Assembly (NCBI RefSeq): GCF_041197575.1 | Contig: NZ_JBDKXB010000001.1 | Location: 258,928-322,927, forward strand | From: Thioalkalicoccus limnaeus | GTDB lineage: Bacteria > Pseudomonadota > Gammaproteobacteria > Chromatiales > Chromatiaceae | DNA: 64,000 bases | Direction: 5' to 3' | Part shown: positions 16,989 through 26,616 of the stretch, one piece after another | Layout: the number at the start of each line of letters is the position of its first letter | Numbering within the stretch: position 1 is the stretch's first letter | Position numbers and translations under genes: made by a program | The notes under the pieces: generated by a model | What the model saw: the letters and a program-made list of their open reading frames with translations, nothing else | What the model was told of the DNA's origin: nothing | Databases searched by the model: none

Positions 16989-18029
16989 ATGACCAGTAAA
17001 GACACAACTCTCAAGACAGCTTCCGTGCTCGCCTTCGAGCGCAAGCTCAATCCTTCTGATGCCCTCTTCTTCAGCGGTGACTGGCACCAGCGCGATGAGG
17101 CCAATGCCTGGGTACCGGTGGCGCTGCGCGAGAAATCGATTCGCGGCACGATCTCCAACCGGCTCAAGGCAAAGGATCAAGATCCCGGCAAGCTCGACGC
17201 CGCAATCGAGAGCCCGAACTTGCAGACCGTCGACGTGGCGACCTTGCCCGCCGATGCCGATACGCTCAAAGTCATCTTCAGTCTGCGTGTACTTGGTGGC
17301 ACTGGCCGGCCGTCCGCCTGCAACAATGCCAACTATCAGGCGAAACTCTTGAGAACAGTCCAGGATTACGCCGAGACCCAGGGGTTTTCCGAGCTCGCCA
17401 GACGCTACGCCTACAATCTTGCCAATGGGCGGTTTCTCTGGCGCAACCGGATCGGCGCCGAGGAGATCGAGGTACGTATTCAGCACTTGGTGCAAGGCCG
17501 GGTGGCCACCGCCTGGAGCTTCCCGAGCCTGACGCTTTCACTCCGCGATTTCGAGGTCCCCGACGCACTCCAGGCGGACCTGCAGGCTGTCGCCGATCTG
17601 ATCGCGGACGGGCTCGCGGGCACCACGCATGTCCTACTCCAAGTCACAGCCTTCGTGCGTGTCGGTGCCGGACAGGAGGTCTATCCCTCGCAAGAGCTGA
17701 TCCTCGACAAGGGTAACAGCAAAAAAAGCAGAACCCTCTATGGCGTGAAGGGCATTGCTGGCATGCACTCGCAGAAACTCGGTAATGCACTGCGCACCAT
17801 CGACACATGGCATCCCGTGGCCAGCGAGCTCGGGCCGATTGCCGTCGAACCCTACGGTTCAGTGACCACGCTCGGAAAGGCCTGCCGTCGACCAACAGAA
17901 AAGTGCGATTTCTACAACCTGCTGGATGGTTGGCTGCTCAAGGACAAGGTACCGTCGCTCGATGATCAGCATTTCGTGATCGCCACGCTGATCCGTGGCG
18001 GTGTTTTCGGTGATGCGGGAAAGGATTGA
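16989..18029 (+). CDS. csy3: Csy3 (Cas7f), backbone subunit of the type I-F Csy complex
   Basis: The 346-residue protein is close to known Csy3 throughout: TASVLAFERKLNPSDALFFS, REKSIRGTISNRLK, SPNLQTVDVATLP, FLWRNRIGAEEIEVRI, and NLIRGGVFG-like ATLIRGGVFGDA at the end. Six copies form the helical filament along the spacer part of the crRNA. ATG at 16989 is chosen because GAGGAG sits six bases before it; ATG at 16971 would add six residues that homologues lack. csy4 starts five bases after its stop. Confidence 0.97.
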   Translation: MTSKDTTLKTASVLAFERKLNPSDALFFSGDWHQRDEANAWVPVALREKSIRGTISNRLKAKDQDPGKLDAAIESPNLQTVDVATLPADADTLKVIFSLRVLGGTGRPSACNNANYQAKLLRTVQDYAETQGFSELARRYAYNLANGRFLWRNRIGAEEIEVRIQHLVQGRVATAWSFPSLTLSLRDFEVPDALQADLQAVADLIADGLAGTTHVLLQVTAFVRVGAGQEVYPSQELILDKGNSKKSRTLYGVKGIAGMHSQKLGNALRTIDTWHPVASELGPIAVEPYGSVTTLGKACRRPTEKCDFYNLLDGWLLKDKVPSLDDQHFVIATLIRGGVFGDAGKD

Positions 18030-18033
18030 CAGC

Positions 18034-18600
18034 ATGAGCCACTACATCGATATCCACCTACGGCCCGATCCGGAGTTGCCGTCTCACCAACTGATGGATG
18101 CACTCTATGCCAAGCTCCACCGGGCTCTGGTCCAGCTTCAGCTCGCCCGCGTTGGCGTGAGTTTTCCTGGCTACCAAGAAACGCCCCCAGCGCTGGGAAA
18201 GACTCTGCGCCTCATCGGGCCAAAAGATACGCTGGAGCAGTTGATGGCTCACGCATGGCTTCAGGGCATGCGCGATCATGTGGACACAAGAGAAATCGCT
18301 TCCGTGCCCGACGATGCTACGCACCGGTGCTTGCGTCGAGTCCAGGCCAAAAGTAACCCCGAGCGCCTCCGGCGTAGGCAGATGCGCCGACATGCATTGA
18401 ACGAGGAGCAAGCCCGCGTTCGGATACCAGACAGCACCGCTGAGGTGTTGCGGCTACCGTTCGTGACCATGAGAAGCACAAGCACTGGCCATACGTTCCC
18501 GCTCTTTCTGCAGCTGGGTCCGCCGTTACTCTCGGCAGAGCCGGACGGCGAGTTCAACTCTTATGGCTTGAGCAGCACAGCCACCATCCCCTGGTTTTGA
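18034..18600 (+). CDS. csy4: Csy4 (Cas6f), crRNA-processing endoribonuclease
   Basis: The 188-residue protein matches Csy4 along its length. His29 (AKLHRAL) is the catalytic base position, and the arginine-rich helix SNPERLRRRQMRRH grips the repeat stem-loop; the family end YGLSS...IPWF is present. It cuts the pre-crRNA at the base of the repeat hairpin, leaving the 8-nt CTCAGAAA handle, and stays bound to the 3' stem. AAGGA lies before its ATG. It is the last cas gene; the CRISPR leader begins directly after the stop. Confidence 0.97.
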   Translation: MSHYIDIHLRPDPELPSHQLMDALYAKLHRALVQLQLARVGVSFPGYQETPPALGKTLRLIGPKDTLEQLMAHAWLQGMRDHVDTREIASVPDDATHRCLRRVQAKSNPERLRRRQMRRHALNEEQARVRIPDSTAEVLRLPFVTMRSTSTGHTFPLFLQLGPPLLSAEPDGEFNSYGLSSTATIPWF

Positions 18601-18730
18601 CCCTTTTTTTGGGCAATCTCCTATCTCATTGTTATAACGACACTTATGGAGATGCGCCGGCTTCAGGGCAAGAAAGCAGAGATTTCCAAAATAAGATCTT
18701 CAAGCAGTAACTTAGGTTGAGTTTGGCATA
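18601..18730 (+). promoter_or_regulatory. CRISPR leader
   Basis: This 130-base AT-rich stretch between csy4 and the first repeat has no coding frame. In type I-F systems new spacers enter at this side and the pre-crRNA promoter lies here. The TTATAACG and TTAGGTTGAG patches could belong to a promoter, but no clear -35/-10 pair or IHF site was established. Confidence 0.75.
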
Positions 18731-20164
18731 GTTCACTGCCGCATAGGCAGCTCAGAAATCGGAGATCGCGGCCGACACCATCGCCGATGAGTTCACTGCC
18801 GCATAGGCAGCTCAGAAAGTGGGAGATGGTGGACGACCGGACCGGCGAGCGTTCACTGCCGCATAGGCAGCTCAGAAAGCGAATAGCAAGCCGCCTTTGC
18901 GCACTGAGGTGTTCACTGCCGCATAGGCAGCTCAGAAACGCAAAAGCGGCACCCGCCCACTCACCGACAGGTTCACTGCCGCATAGGCAGCTCAGAAAAC
19001 CACGGGTCGTCGTGGCGCAAAATCCTTCCAGTTCACTGCCGCATAGGCAGCTCAGAAAGGTACCCTTGGCGCTGCGCTCGGCGCTCAATTGTTCACTGCC
19101 GCATAGGCAGCTCAGAAAGCGAGCTCCTCGGCGTCGGCATCGCGGATGTCGTTCACTGCCGCATAGGCAGCTCAGAAAATGCGCGAAATCGGCGAGGTCC
19201 TGCTCTCATCGTTCACTGCCGCATAGGCAGCTCAGAAAATGCCGGAGTTGTCCTTCTTTCCGTGTGATATGTTCACTGCCGCATAGGCAGCTCAGAAATT
19301 GAACCAGTTCGGCGCGTCTACGCTCGGCGAGTTCACTGCCGCATAGGCAGCTCAGAAAAAGCCGCGCACGCTTGACATGTCCTTTCGTCAGTTCACTGCC
19401 GCATAGGCAGCTCAGAAACCTCGCAGATCGAGACGGACGACCAAGCGCCAGTTCACTGCCGCATAGGCAGCTCAGAAACTTACGATCGATCCCGAGCTTC
19501 TAAACGATATGTTCACTGCCGCATAGGCAGCTCAGAAATGGGGGATATCGAGGTTCTTGGTACTGTTGATGTTCACTGCCGCATAGGCAGCTCAGAAAAT
19601 TCCGGAAGACCTTCGGTCTGATCCGCTTTCGTTCACTGCCGCATAGGCAGCTCAGAAAATCACGCTGGACACGCTGGAGCTGCCCTCGGGGTTCACTGCC
19701 GCATAGGCAGCTCAGAAACGCTCTACGACTGGCGAACGGAAGACATCTGGAGTTCACTGCCGCATAGGCAGCTCAGAAAGCGATAAGAGCACTGGGGCGA
19801 TCAACCAAGGGGTTCACTGCCGCATAGGCAGCTCAGAAATGATGGGACAACACGCCCGACGAAAGCTCAGTGTTCACTGCCGCATAGGCAGCTCAGAAAA
19901 GTTGCCGCCGGCGATCGGGCACATATCAAGAGTTCACTGCCGCATAGGCAGCTCAGAAATCGACAGCGATATTGAGCATCGCAAGCTCGTCGTTCACTGC
20001 CGCATAGGCAGCTCAGAAAAAATCCGGCATCGGAGAAGCCGACATCAATACGTTCACTGCCGCATAGGCAGCTCAGAAAGTATTGATGCTGTAACTGAGC
20101 TTTCGTCCGGGGTTCACTGCCGCATAGGCAGCTCAGAAACGTCGAACAAGACCACCGCTAAGCC
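18731..20164 (+). CRISPR. Type I-F CRISPR array, leader-proximal segment (24 repeats)
   Basis: Twenty-four identical 28-nt repeats (GTTCACTGCC...GGCAGCTCAGAAA, hairpin CTGCC/GGCAG) start at 18731 and recur every 60 bases. Spacers are 32 nt except one of 33 nt (19719-19751). The 24th spacer is interrupted: its first 25 bases are 20140-20164, after which an IS4-type element begins. Orientation is set by the CTCAGAAA handle and by the leader next to csy4. No repeat in this segment carries a substitution that I could find, as expected near the leader. Confidence 0.98.
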
Positions 20165-21610
20165 CAATGTCATTAAGTTAGCGTTTTTCGGCGATCAAGT
20201 TCATGAAAAGGTTATAATAACCGGCGATCTTCAACCACAACGGAGCAGCAGACAATGGTGATCAAGCCCAAGACGGCCGACTTCTCCCCGGCGGAAGCCG
20301 AACACACAATGGTGATTTTCTTCTATTTATAGGGCCATAAACGATACTTTGGCATCCCCGGACTTCGCGGACCGCCACCGGGTCGGCGAGACGGCGTTCA
20401 CGCGCGAACGCAAACTGCCGCTGCCGCAACTGGTGAAATTCTTGTTGAACTTGCGCAAGGGCGCGAACCAGGATGAATTGGACCGCTTCTTCGAGGTCGT
20501 CTGCGATGAGCCGCTGGCCGAGAGCGTGTCGAAGTCCGCCCTCACGCAGGCGCGCGCCAAACTGCGCGCCGAGGCCTTCGCCGAACTCGGTCGGATCGTC
20601 GTGGACGAGGCCATGGGTGCGCTGCCGCTGCGCCGCTGGCATGGCTTTCGACTGCTGGCGGTGGACGGGTCGGTGTTTCTGTTGCCGAAGGCCCCGGCGA
20701 TCGTGGCGGCCTTCGAGCAAACCGGGGAGGTGACCCCGCAGGGGCGGTTTTCGCGCCTCTACGATGTCCTCGATGGCTTGATCGTCGCGGCGGATATCGA
20801 GCCGCAGCGTGTCGGGGAGCGCGTCCTGGCCGGCGAGTATCTGCCCGCGACCCTGGCCGATGATCTGCTGCTCTACGATCGTGGCTACCCGGCCTTCTGG
20901 CTGTGTGCCGCTCACGCCGTGGAGCAACGCCACTTCTGCGCCCGCCTGCCACGGACCTTCTGCGCGGACGTCACCGCCTGCGTGGCCGGCCAGGCGCGCA
21001 GCGCGGTGATCACGCTCACCCCGGGCGAGGAGGCGCGCCGCCAATGCCAGGCCTTTGGCTTGCCGAGCGAGGCGCTGCGTCTGCGTCTGATCCGCGTGCG
21101 CCTCAAGGGCGGGGAGGAGGAGTTTCTGATCACCTCGCTGCTCGACGAGGAAACCTTCCCGGCCCCGCTGTTCAAGCGCTTGTACCACCTGCGCTGGGGT
21201 ATCGAGGAGGGCTACAAGAGGGAAAAGTGCTTCGCCGAGATCGAGAATTTCTCCGGGCGCACGGTCCACGCGCTCCAGCAGGACGTCCTGGCCAAGGTGC
21301 TCACGCTCAACCTCACCGCCCTCCTGGTGTGGCTGGCGCAGTGGATGACCAAACGCCTGTATCAGGCGCGCCGACACCGCTATCAGGTCAACTTCGCCAA
21401 TGCGCTGTCGAAGATGAAGGACAACGTCGTGCGCCTGCTCGCCTTGGACCCGCCGCCGCGACTCCTTGAACGGCTGCTCGGCGCCATGGCCGCGGAGGTG
21501 GAGGCGATCCGCCCGGATCGCTCCTTCCCGCGCGACATCAAGTCATCCAAGCCCAAGCGCTTCCAGCCCAACTACAAGCGATGCCGGTAGGGCTTAACTT
21601 AATGGCATTG
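20165..21610 (+). mobile_element. IS4-family insertion sequence inside a CRISPR spacer
   Basis: The 1446-bp element has inverted ends: left CAATGTCATTAAGTTA, right (reversed) CAATGCCATTAAGTTA. These resemble ends of the IS4 group. It is flanked by the perfect 10-bp target duplication CCGCTAAGCC (20155-20164 and 21611-21620). It holds one transposase gene in the same direction as the array. Taking out the element and one duplication joins 25 + 7 bases to a 32-nt spacer, so the insertion is precise and the array was continuous before it. Confidence 0.95.
20349..21590 (+). CDS. IS4-family transposase (DDE type)
   Basis: The 413-residue frame carries the IS4 catalytic pattern: Asp in LLAVDGS, Asp in LLYDRGYP, and Glu in YHLRWGIEEGYKREK, which also fits the Y-(2)-R-(3)-E-(6)-K signature. 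The TTG start at 20349 is only the first codon available in this frame. In another frame, ATG 20255 and ATG 20309 read into MVIFFYL and stop at 20332, while the transposase frame is open back to 20316. The natural N-terminus may therefore have been lost by a one-base shift, or be made by frameshifting. The rest is intact. Confidence 0.88.
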   Translation: MASPDFADRHRVGETAFTRERKLPLPQLVKFLLNLRKGANQDELDRFFEVVCDEPLAESVSKSALTQARAKLRAEAFAELGRIVVDEAMGALPLRRWHGFRLLAVDGSVFLLPKAPAIVAAFEQTGEVTPQGRFSRLYDVLDGLIVAADIEPQRVGERVLAGEYLPATLADDLLLYDRGYPAFWLCAAHAVEQRHFCARLPRTFCADVTACVAGQARSAVITLTPGEEARRQCQAFGLPSEALRLRLIRVRLKGGEEEFLITSLLDEETFPAPLFKRLYHLRWGIEEGYKREKCFAEIENFSGRTVHALQQDVLAKVLTLNLTALLVWLAQWMTKRLYQARRHRYQVNFANALSKMKDNVVRLLALDPPPRLLERLLGAMAAEVEAIRPDRSFPRDIKSSKPKRFQPNYKRCR

Positions 21611-21620
21611 CCGCTAAGCC

Positions 21621-23915
21621 TCCGTTAGTTCACTGCCGCATAGGCAGCTCAGAAAGTTTGGAAAATCCGGCGGGTCGGCCTCGGGGTGTTCACTGCCGCA
21701 TAGGCAGCTCAGAAAGTGACGATGCGTTGGTTCGTGTTCGTTGTTCTGTTCACTGCCGCATAGGCAGCTCAGAAATATTATCAAGCGGGCGTGCTGATGT
21801 CGGCCTCGTTCACTGCCGCATAGGCAGCTCAGAAAGCCAGCGCGTCCGCGATCGCCGCGCGCAGCTCGTTCACTGCCGCATAGGCAGCTCAGAAAATCGC
21901 AAGATCCGCCTGGCCGTAGGGGTTGGCGTTCACTGCCGCATAGGCAGCTCAGAAAAGGACGCGCTGGACATGCAGAAGCGCCTGGCCGTTCACTGCCGCA
22001 TAGGCAGCTCAGAAATCGCCAAGCCGGACCGGGTGATCGGTCGCAAAGTTCACTGCCGCATAGGCAGCTCAGAAACTGCGCGAGACTCAGGAGGCTGGGC
22101 GCCAGGGGTTCACTGCCGCATAGGCAGCTCAGAAATCGATGCACTGCTCACGGAGCGCCGTCACCGGGTTCACTGCCGCATAGGCAGCTCAGAAATGTTC
22201 GAGCCGGCGGGCCGGCCTGCGCCGTCAGTTCACTGCCGCATAGGCAGCTCAGAAAATCGACCGTGACGCTTTGCAGGGCCTGCGAGTGTTCACTGCCGCA
22301 TAGGCAGCTCAGAAAACACCGAACGGCATGCTGAGCTCGTAGGTGATGTTCACTGCCGCATAGGCAGCTCAGAAATGGTACGAAAAACCGCGGATGGTCA
22401 GCGTGTCGTTCACTGCCGCATAGGCAGCTCAGAAAACGATGGCCTCGTGCACAGCCGTCATGCTCGTGTTCACTGCCGCATAGGCAGCTCAGAAAGGTGA
22501 GGCGCTGGCCTCGGTGCCGCGCCCGACGTTCACTGCCGCATAGGCAGCTCAGAAATGGAGGGTGTTGTTCAGGTCCGCTTTGCCCGCGTTCACTGCCGCA
22601 TAGGCAGCTCAGAAAGTTTAGCGCCACCGGGTCCCCGCCAAGCACAAGTTCACTGCCGCATAGGCAGCTCAGAAAAAGAAGGGCCGAGATCGGCGTCGTA
22701 GGCTTGCGTTCACTGCCGCATAGGCAGCTCAGAAAGCAAGTTGTCGCCGTCGCGCGAGGTCATTTGGGTTCACTGCCGCATAGGCAGCTCAGAAAGCATA
22801 GTTGGTGACGCGGATGCGCATCTGCCCGTTCACTGCCGCATAGGCAGCTCAGAAAGCCAACCGACTCTTGCAACCGCCGCAGGGCCGGTTCACTGCCGCA
22901 TAGGCAGCTCAGAAAACCTCGGCGTTCATGTTGAGCTGCACGGACACGTTCACTGCCGCATAGGCAGCTCAGAAAGCGCGGCAGCAATCAAAGCAGACGA
23001 ATCAGACGTTCACTGCCGCATAGGCAGCTCAGAAAATGCAAATATGAGCCACCCCCGCCCAGTCCCAGTTCACTGCCGCATAGGCAGCTCAGAAAAGGCT
23101 GCGCTCCTGGAGCGCACCGCCGGAGTAGTTCACTGCCGCATAGGCAGCTCAGAAAAGGTAGGCCAACCGCGCCTCGTGGGTCGGCACGTTCACTGCCGCA
23201 TAGGCAGCTCAGAAAAGTCAGGAGCGGCTGATTCTCGGCAACTGCCTGTTCACTGCCGCATAGGCAGCTCAGAAAAGGACGTACAAGGACTTGTTCCCCG
23301 AGGTCTAGTTCACTGCCGCATAGGCAGCTCAGAAAAGGCGCTGCGCGACCCGGTCCGGCTGATGCAAGTTCACTGCCGCATAGGCAGCTCAGAAATACAG
23401 CAGCGGTGTTGAGCGGCTGCGCATGACGTTCACTGCCGCATAGGCAGCTCAGAAATTGCGATATTGCGGCTCATATGCTGCCGATGTGTTCACTGCCGCA
23501 TAGGCAGCTCAGAAATGGTCGTCGGCGTGCGGATCGATCACGACTGGGTTTACTGCCGCATAGGCAGCTCAGAAAGTGCGCGATGCCGGGATCCTTCGAG
23601 CCACTGCGTTCACTGCCGCATAGGCAGCTCAGAAACCGCGAAGATCGAGACGCACGACGAACCGCCAGTTCACTGCCGCATAGGCAGCTCAGAAATTTCG
23701 AAGCTCGCCGGTGCGCTCGTCCACCATGTTCACTGCCGCATAGGCAGCTCAGAAAGCCGGTGCGTCCTCGGCATGCGCCGCGGCCACGTTCACTGCCGCA
23801 TAGGCAGCTCAGAAAAGGCGGTCATCGACGCCAAGCGCACCGGCCTCGTTCACTGCCGCATAGGCAGCTCAGAAGGCGCGCATCAGGAGGACAGGGCGCA
23901 TGACCGAGTTCACTG
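21621..23915 (+). CRISPR. Type I-F CRISPR array, distal segment (38 full repeats plus an 8-nt stub)
   Basis: The first seven bases complete the interrupted spacer; repeats then begin at 21628 and recur every 60 bases to 23848, giving 38. With the leader-side segment the array has 62 full repeats and 62 spacers. Two distal repeats are changed: 23548 reads GTTTACTG and 23848 ends in AGAAG. After the last 32-nt spacer only GTTCACTG (23908-23915) of the next repeat remains, cut by the left end of an IS66-type element. Sequence beyond is not array. Confidence 0.97.
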
Positions 23916-25441
23916 GTAAGCGCTCAGCCTCCCCCTCCATCTGTTAGAACAGCCGACGAGCTGACAAACCTCGTCTCCTATGGCAAGATCGCGCCGTAAT
24001 GGGCGCCAGCGCAAGGTCGCTGTCCGGAGCACCATCGATGGGGTCATGCTGCTCTCGCGCGAGGATCTGACGCAGCTCGACGACGCCTACCTCAAGCGGC
24101 TGGAGGAGGGTCCGTTGCGCGACTTGTCGGTGAAGCTGCTGGCGGATCTGAAAGAGGCGCACGAGCGTCTTCCGCTGGATCCGAGTAACAGTTCTCGTCC
24201 GCCGAGCAGTCGGGCGCCTTGGGAGCCGGCCCGGGCCGAGGACAGCCCGCCTGACGCGTGTGGGCCGGGGGATGGAAAGACGACGTCCGCGGTATCAGGT
24301 GCCTCGGGTGAAGTGGCATCGCCTGAGAAGACGGCCCCCGCCTGTCCCGGTCGGCGTCCTGGTGCGCCCGGCCATGGTCGCAGCCAATGCTTGGCTGTTC
24401 ATGAGGAGCGCCATCACCATCCGGTCGAGTGTGCGGTCTGCGGTGGGTCGCTCGCGGGCGCCCCCGAGGAGCGCGTGGCCAGCGCCCACTACGTCATCGA
24501 CCTCATCCTGCCGGCCTCTGGGCGCAGCGGCTTGGAGGCGTTCCAGATCAAGCGGGTCTACCACGCCTGGCGCTGTGGTTGCGGGCACTGGAGTGCCGCG
24601 GCGCCCGGCGAGGGTGGGACCGAGGAGGGTTGGACGGTCCGCAGGAAGTGCGCGCCAGCGCGCTGCCCCACGTCGAGAGGACGAGCTGGAAGGAGCGCGG
24701 TCGGCTCCTGTGGTTGTGGGTCTTCACCACGGCGACGACCACCGTGTTCCGGATTGGACACTGCTCCCAAGAGTTGCTGCACAGCGTGCTCGGTCCGGTG
24801 CTGACCGGTTGGCTGATGAGTGACGGCTTCTGGGCCTATCGGGACTGTGGCAACCGACTGTGCTATCTGGCGCATCTGCAGCGCAAAGCCCGCGGCCTCG
24901 AAGAGAGCCTGGAGCGGCCCGCCCAAGCCTTCGGCCGCGCACTTCGCAAGCACCTCGAGGCGGTCATGGCCGCTGCCTGTGCCGCGCGCGAAGGGCCGCC
25001 GGCGATGGGTCTGCGCGAACAACATGCCGACGCCCTCAACCGTTTGCTCAACCTGTGCCTGGAACAGGCCGAGAGCCCGCACGCCAAGACGCGTGCGCTG
25101 GCCCGCGAGCTTTTGAACGATTGGGACACCTGATGGGTGGTGCTCGATCATCCCGAGTTGCCGTTGACCAACAACGACGCTGAACGAGCCCTGCGCAATT
25201 GGGTCATTGCCTGGCGCATCCGTTACGGCACCCGAACCGCCGAAGGGCCACGAGCCTTGGCGGCACTGGCCAGCATGATCGACACCCGCCGGCAGCGTCG
25301 CCTCTCGCCCTGGAGGTTCATTGCTGAGACGCTGCGCCAACGTCGCCAGGGGCTCCCGGCACCGCTGCTGCCTAGCGCCGCAGGATGACACCAAGCTTGC
25401 GACGCGGCCGTGGCCCCAGCCGGGGGCGTCTGAACGATTAC
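23916..25441 (+). mobile_element. IS66-family element (decayed), inserted in a CRISPR repeat
   Basis: The 1526-bp element starts with GTAAGCGCTCAGCCTCCCCC and ends with the reverse complement of GTAATCGTTCAGACGCCCCC; the two ends agree at 16 of 20 positions and begin with the GTAA typical of IS66. IS66 makes 8-bp target duplications, and the 8 bases before it are GTTCACTG, the start of a CRISPR repeat. The expected second GTTCACTG after the right end is absent (CGCCGGCG instead), so the right flank was replaced after insertion. It carries only a broken tnpC-like gene. Confidence 0.85.
23980..25388 (+). pseudogene. IS66-type transposase (TnpC), frameshifted with internal stop and deletion
   Basis: The N-terminal part (to about 24640) contains the zinc-binding ECAVCGGSL and CGCGHW motifs. 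Homology then continues in another frame from about 24645 (DGPQEVRASALPHVERTSWK) to TGA at 25131-25133. The same frame resumes with VVLDHPELPLTNNDAERALR, which holds the catalytic Glu. The usual ~70 residues before the central domain are missing, and VDET, which carries a catalytic Asp, appears as VERT. The gene is therefore dead in at least three ways. Confidence 0.88.
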
Positions 25442-25719
25442 CGCCGGCGTCGAACTTCAAATTGAATAAAGGGACTTACTTCTGGGTTAGGCTGATGCTG
25501 GAAGGTAACCCAGGCGGCCAAGCTGGCTGGGTTCGAATGCATGGCGAGCTATTAAAACAAGAAAGGAACCCAATTTACATAGATTCAGTCAGGTCACATA
25601 TATGTGGTTCGAGATCAGTTTTCCCTGTTATCACTCTTGTCGGTGCGTTTGGGAGATCAGGTCCCGAGTACCTGGAAATGAACTATGTTCCAGAGCTAAT
25701 AGATTTTTTGGGGGTATGA
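25442..25719 (+). pseudogene. Truncated open frame at the IS66 right border, function unknown
   Basis: A frame open across the IS66 border runs to TGA at 25717-25719 and would encode about 92 residues of non-IS sequence (GTYFWVRLMLEGNPGGQAGW, later FPVITLVGAFGRSG and VPELIDFLG). Base composition is much more AT-rich than the core genome. I do not recognise the family. It looks like the 3' part of a gene whose start was removed when the element or a later rearrangement joined it here; an internal ATG at 25494 is possible. Confidence 0.35.
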
Positions 25720-25728
25720 TTAATTCTA

Positions 25729-26616
25729 ATGGGTAACAGAGCTATTTATACCATCAGTCGAATGTTCTGGAAGAGCGTAGCTTCAACCATTAAGGGCGGC
25801 GTTTTGCCGTCATTGGGGCGCATAGAAGCACCGCTCGACCAGCGTGAGGAGAGCAAGGAAGTCTCCTCTTCTCAAGCGCTCGATTTCAGCCGTGAGTGTC
25901 TCGCACGACGGTATCTTGATGGAAGCGGGATAGAAATTGGTGCATTTTCCTCACCATTGAAAGTGCCGGATTCCTTGTCGGTCACCTACGTCGATAACTG
26001 TTCAGTTACAGACGCCCTGAGGTCACTTTCAGTTTGCAATCTTACCCATGTGGATTTCGGGATTGAGGAACGAAATGTTGTAAGTCCAGACGTGATAGAT
26101 GATGGCCAGTATTTGCAAACCATTGGCGATAATAGCCAAGATTTCGTCATCGCAAACCACGTCCTTGAGCATTACGAGAACCCTTTGGCGGGTTTCGCAA
26201 ATATGCTAAGGGTGACGCGGCATGGAGGCATCATCTACGTCGCACTACCTGATATGAGGCGTTGCTTCGATCGCACGAGAGAGCCAACTACTCTAGAGCA
26301 CGTTTTGCGTGACTATCAGGAGGGACCAGAATGGTCGCGTGAACAGGCGTTCCGTGAATTTGGTAACGTCTTCATTTCGGAGGGAATGGCAAAAGGCCTT
26401 TTCCCGAAGTTGGCGGGGAGCGAACTGGATGCGTTTACAGATGACTGCATAAGCCAATTAATGGCCTCGGGGTTTAGCATCCACTTCCACGCATGGACCC
26501 CGGACTTGATGCTGGAAATGTTTTTAAGCGCAAAGAGATATCTCAAGATGCCATTTGAATTCGAGCTGTTCTACCCAAGTGGGGATGAGGTGTTATTCAT
26601 CTTCAAAAAGGCTTAG
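25729..26616 (+). CDS. SAM-dependent methyltransferase (class I, glycan-cluster type)
   Basis: The 295-residue protein has GSGIEIGAFSSPLKVP, the motif I variant seen in methyltransferases of surface-polysaccharide clusters. An acidic VTYVDN follows at the SAM-binding strand, then DFVIANHVLEHYENPLAGFA and GGIIYVALPD. The substrate is probably a sugar or glycan precursor, but that is inference. The gene is AT-rich relative to its surroundings and follows the truncated frame by nine bases, so both probably came together by transfer. The ATG at 25729 has only a distant GGGG upstream. No glycosyltransferases are adjacent, so it looks isolated from its original cluster. Confidence 0.78.
   Translation: MGNRAIYTISRMFWKSVASTIKGGVLPSLGRIEAPLDQREESKEVSSSQALDFSRECLARRYLDGSGIEIGAFSSPLKVPDSLSVTYVDNCSVTDALRSLSVCNLTHVDFGIEERNVVSPDVIDDGQYLQTIGDNSQDFVIANHVLEHYENPLAGFANMLRVTRHGGIIYVALPDMRRCFDRTREPTTLEHVLRDYQEGPEWSREQAFREFGNVFISEGMAKGLFPKLAGSELDAFTDDCISQLMASGFSIHFHAWTPDLMLEMFLSAKRYLKMPFEFELFYPSGDEVLFIFKKA

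Noticed and set aside
23908..23915. GTTCACTG read as a naturally degenerate terminal repeat
   Set aside because: It is followed at once by GTAAGCG, an IS66 end, and has exactly the 8-bp length of an IS66 target site, so truncation by insertion explains it better.
18663..23919. Long open frames on both strands across the CRISPR array
   Set aside because: They are translations of the repeat unit (every 20 codons the same residues) and carry no start or family signal; the array explains them fully.
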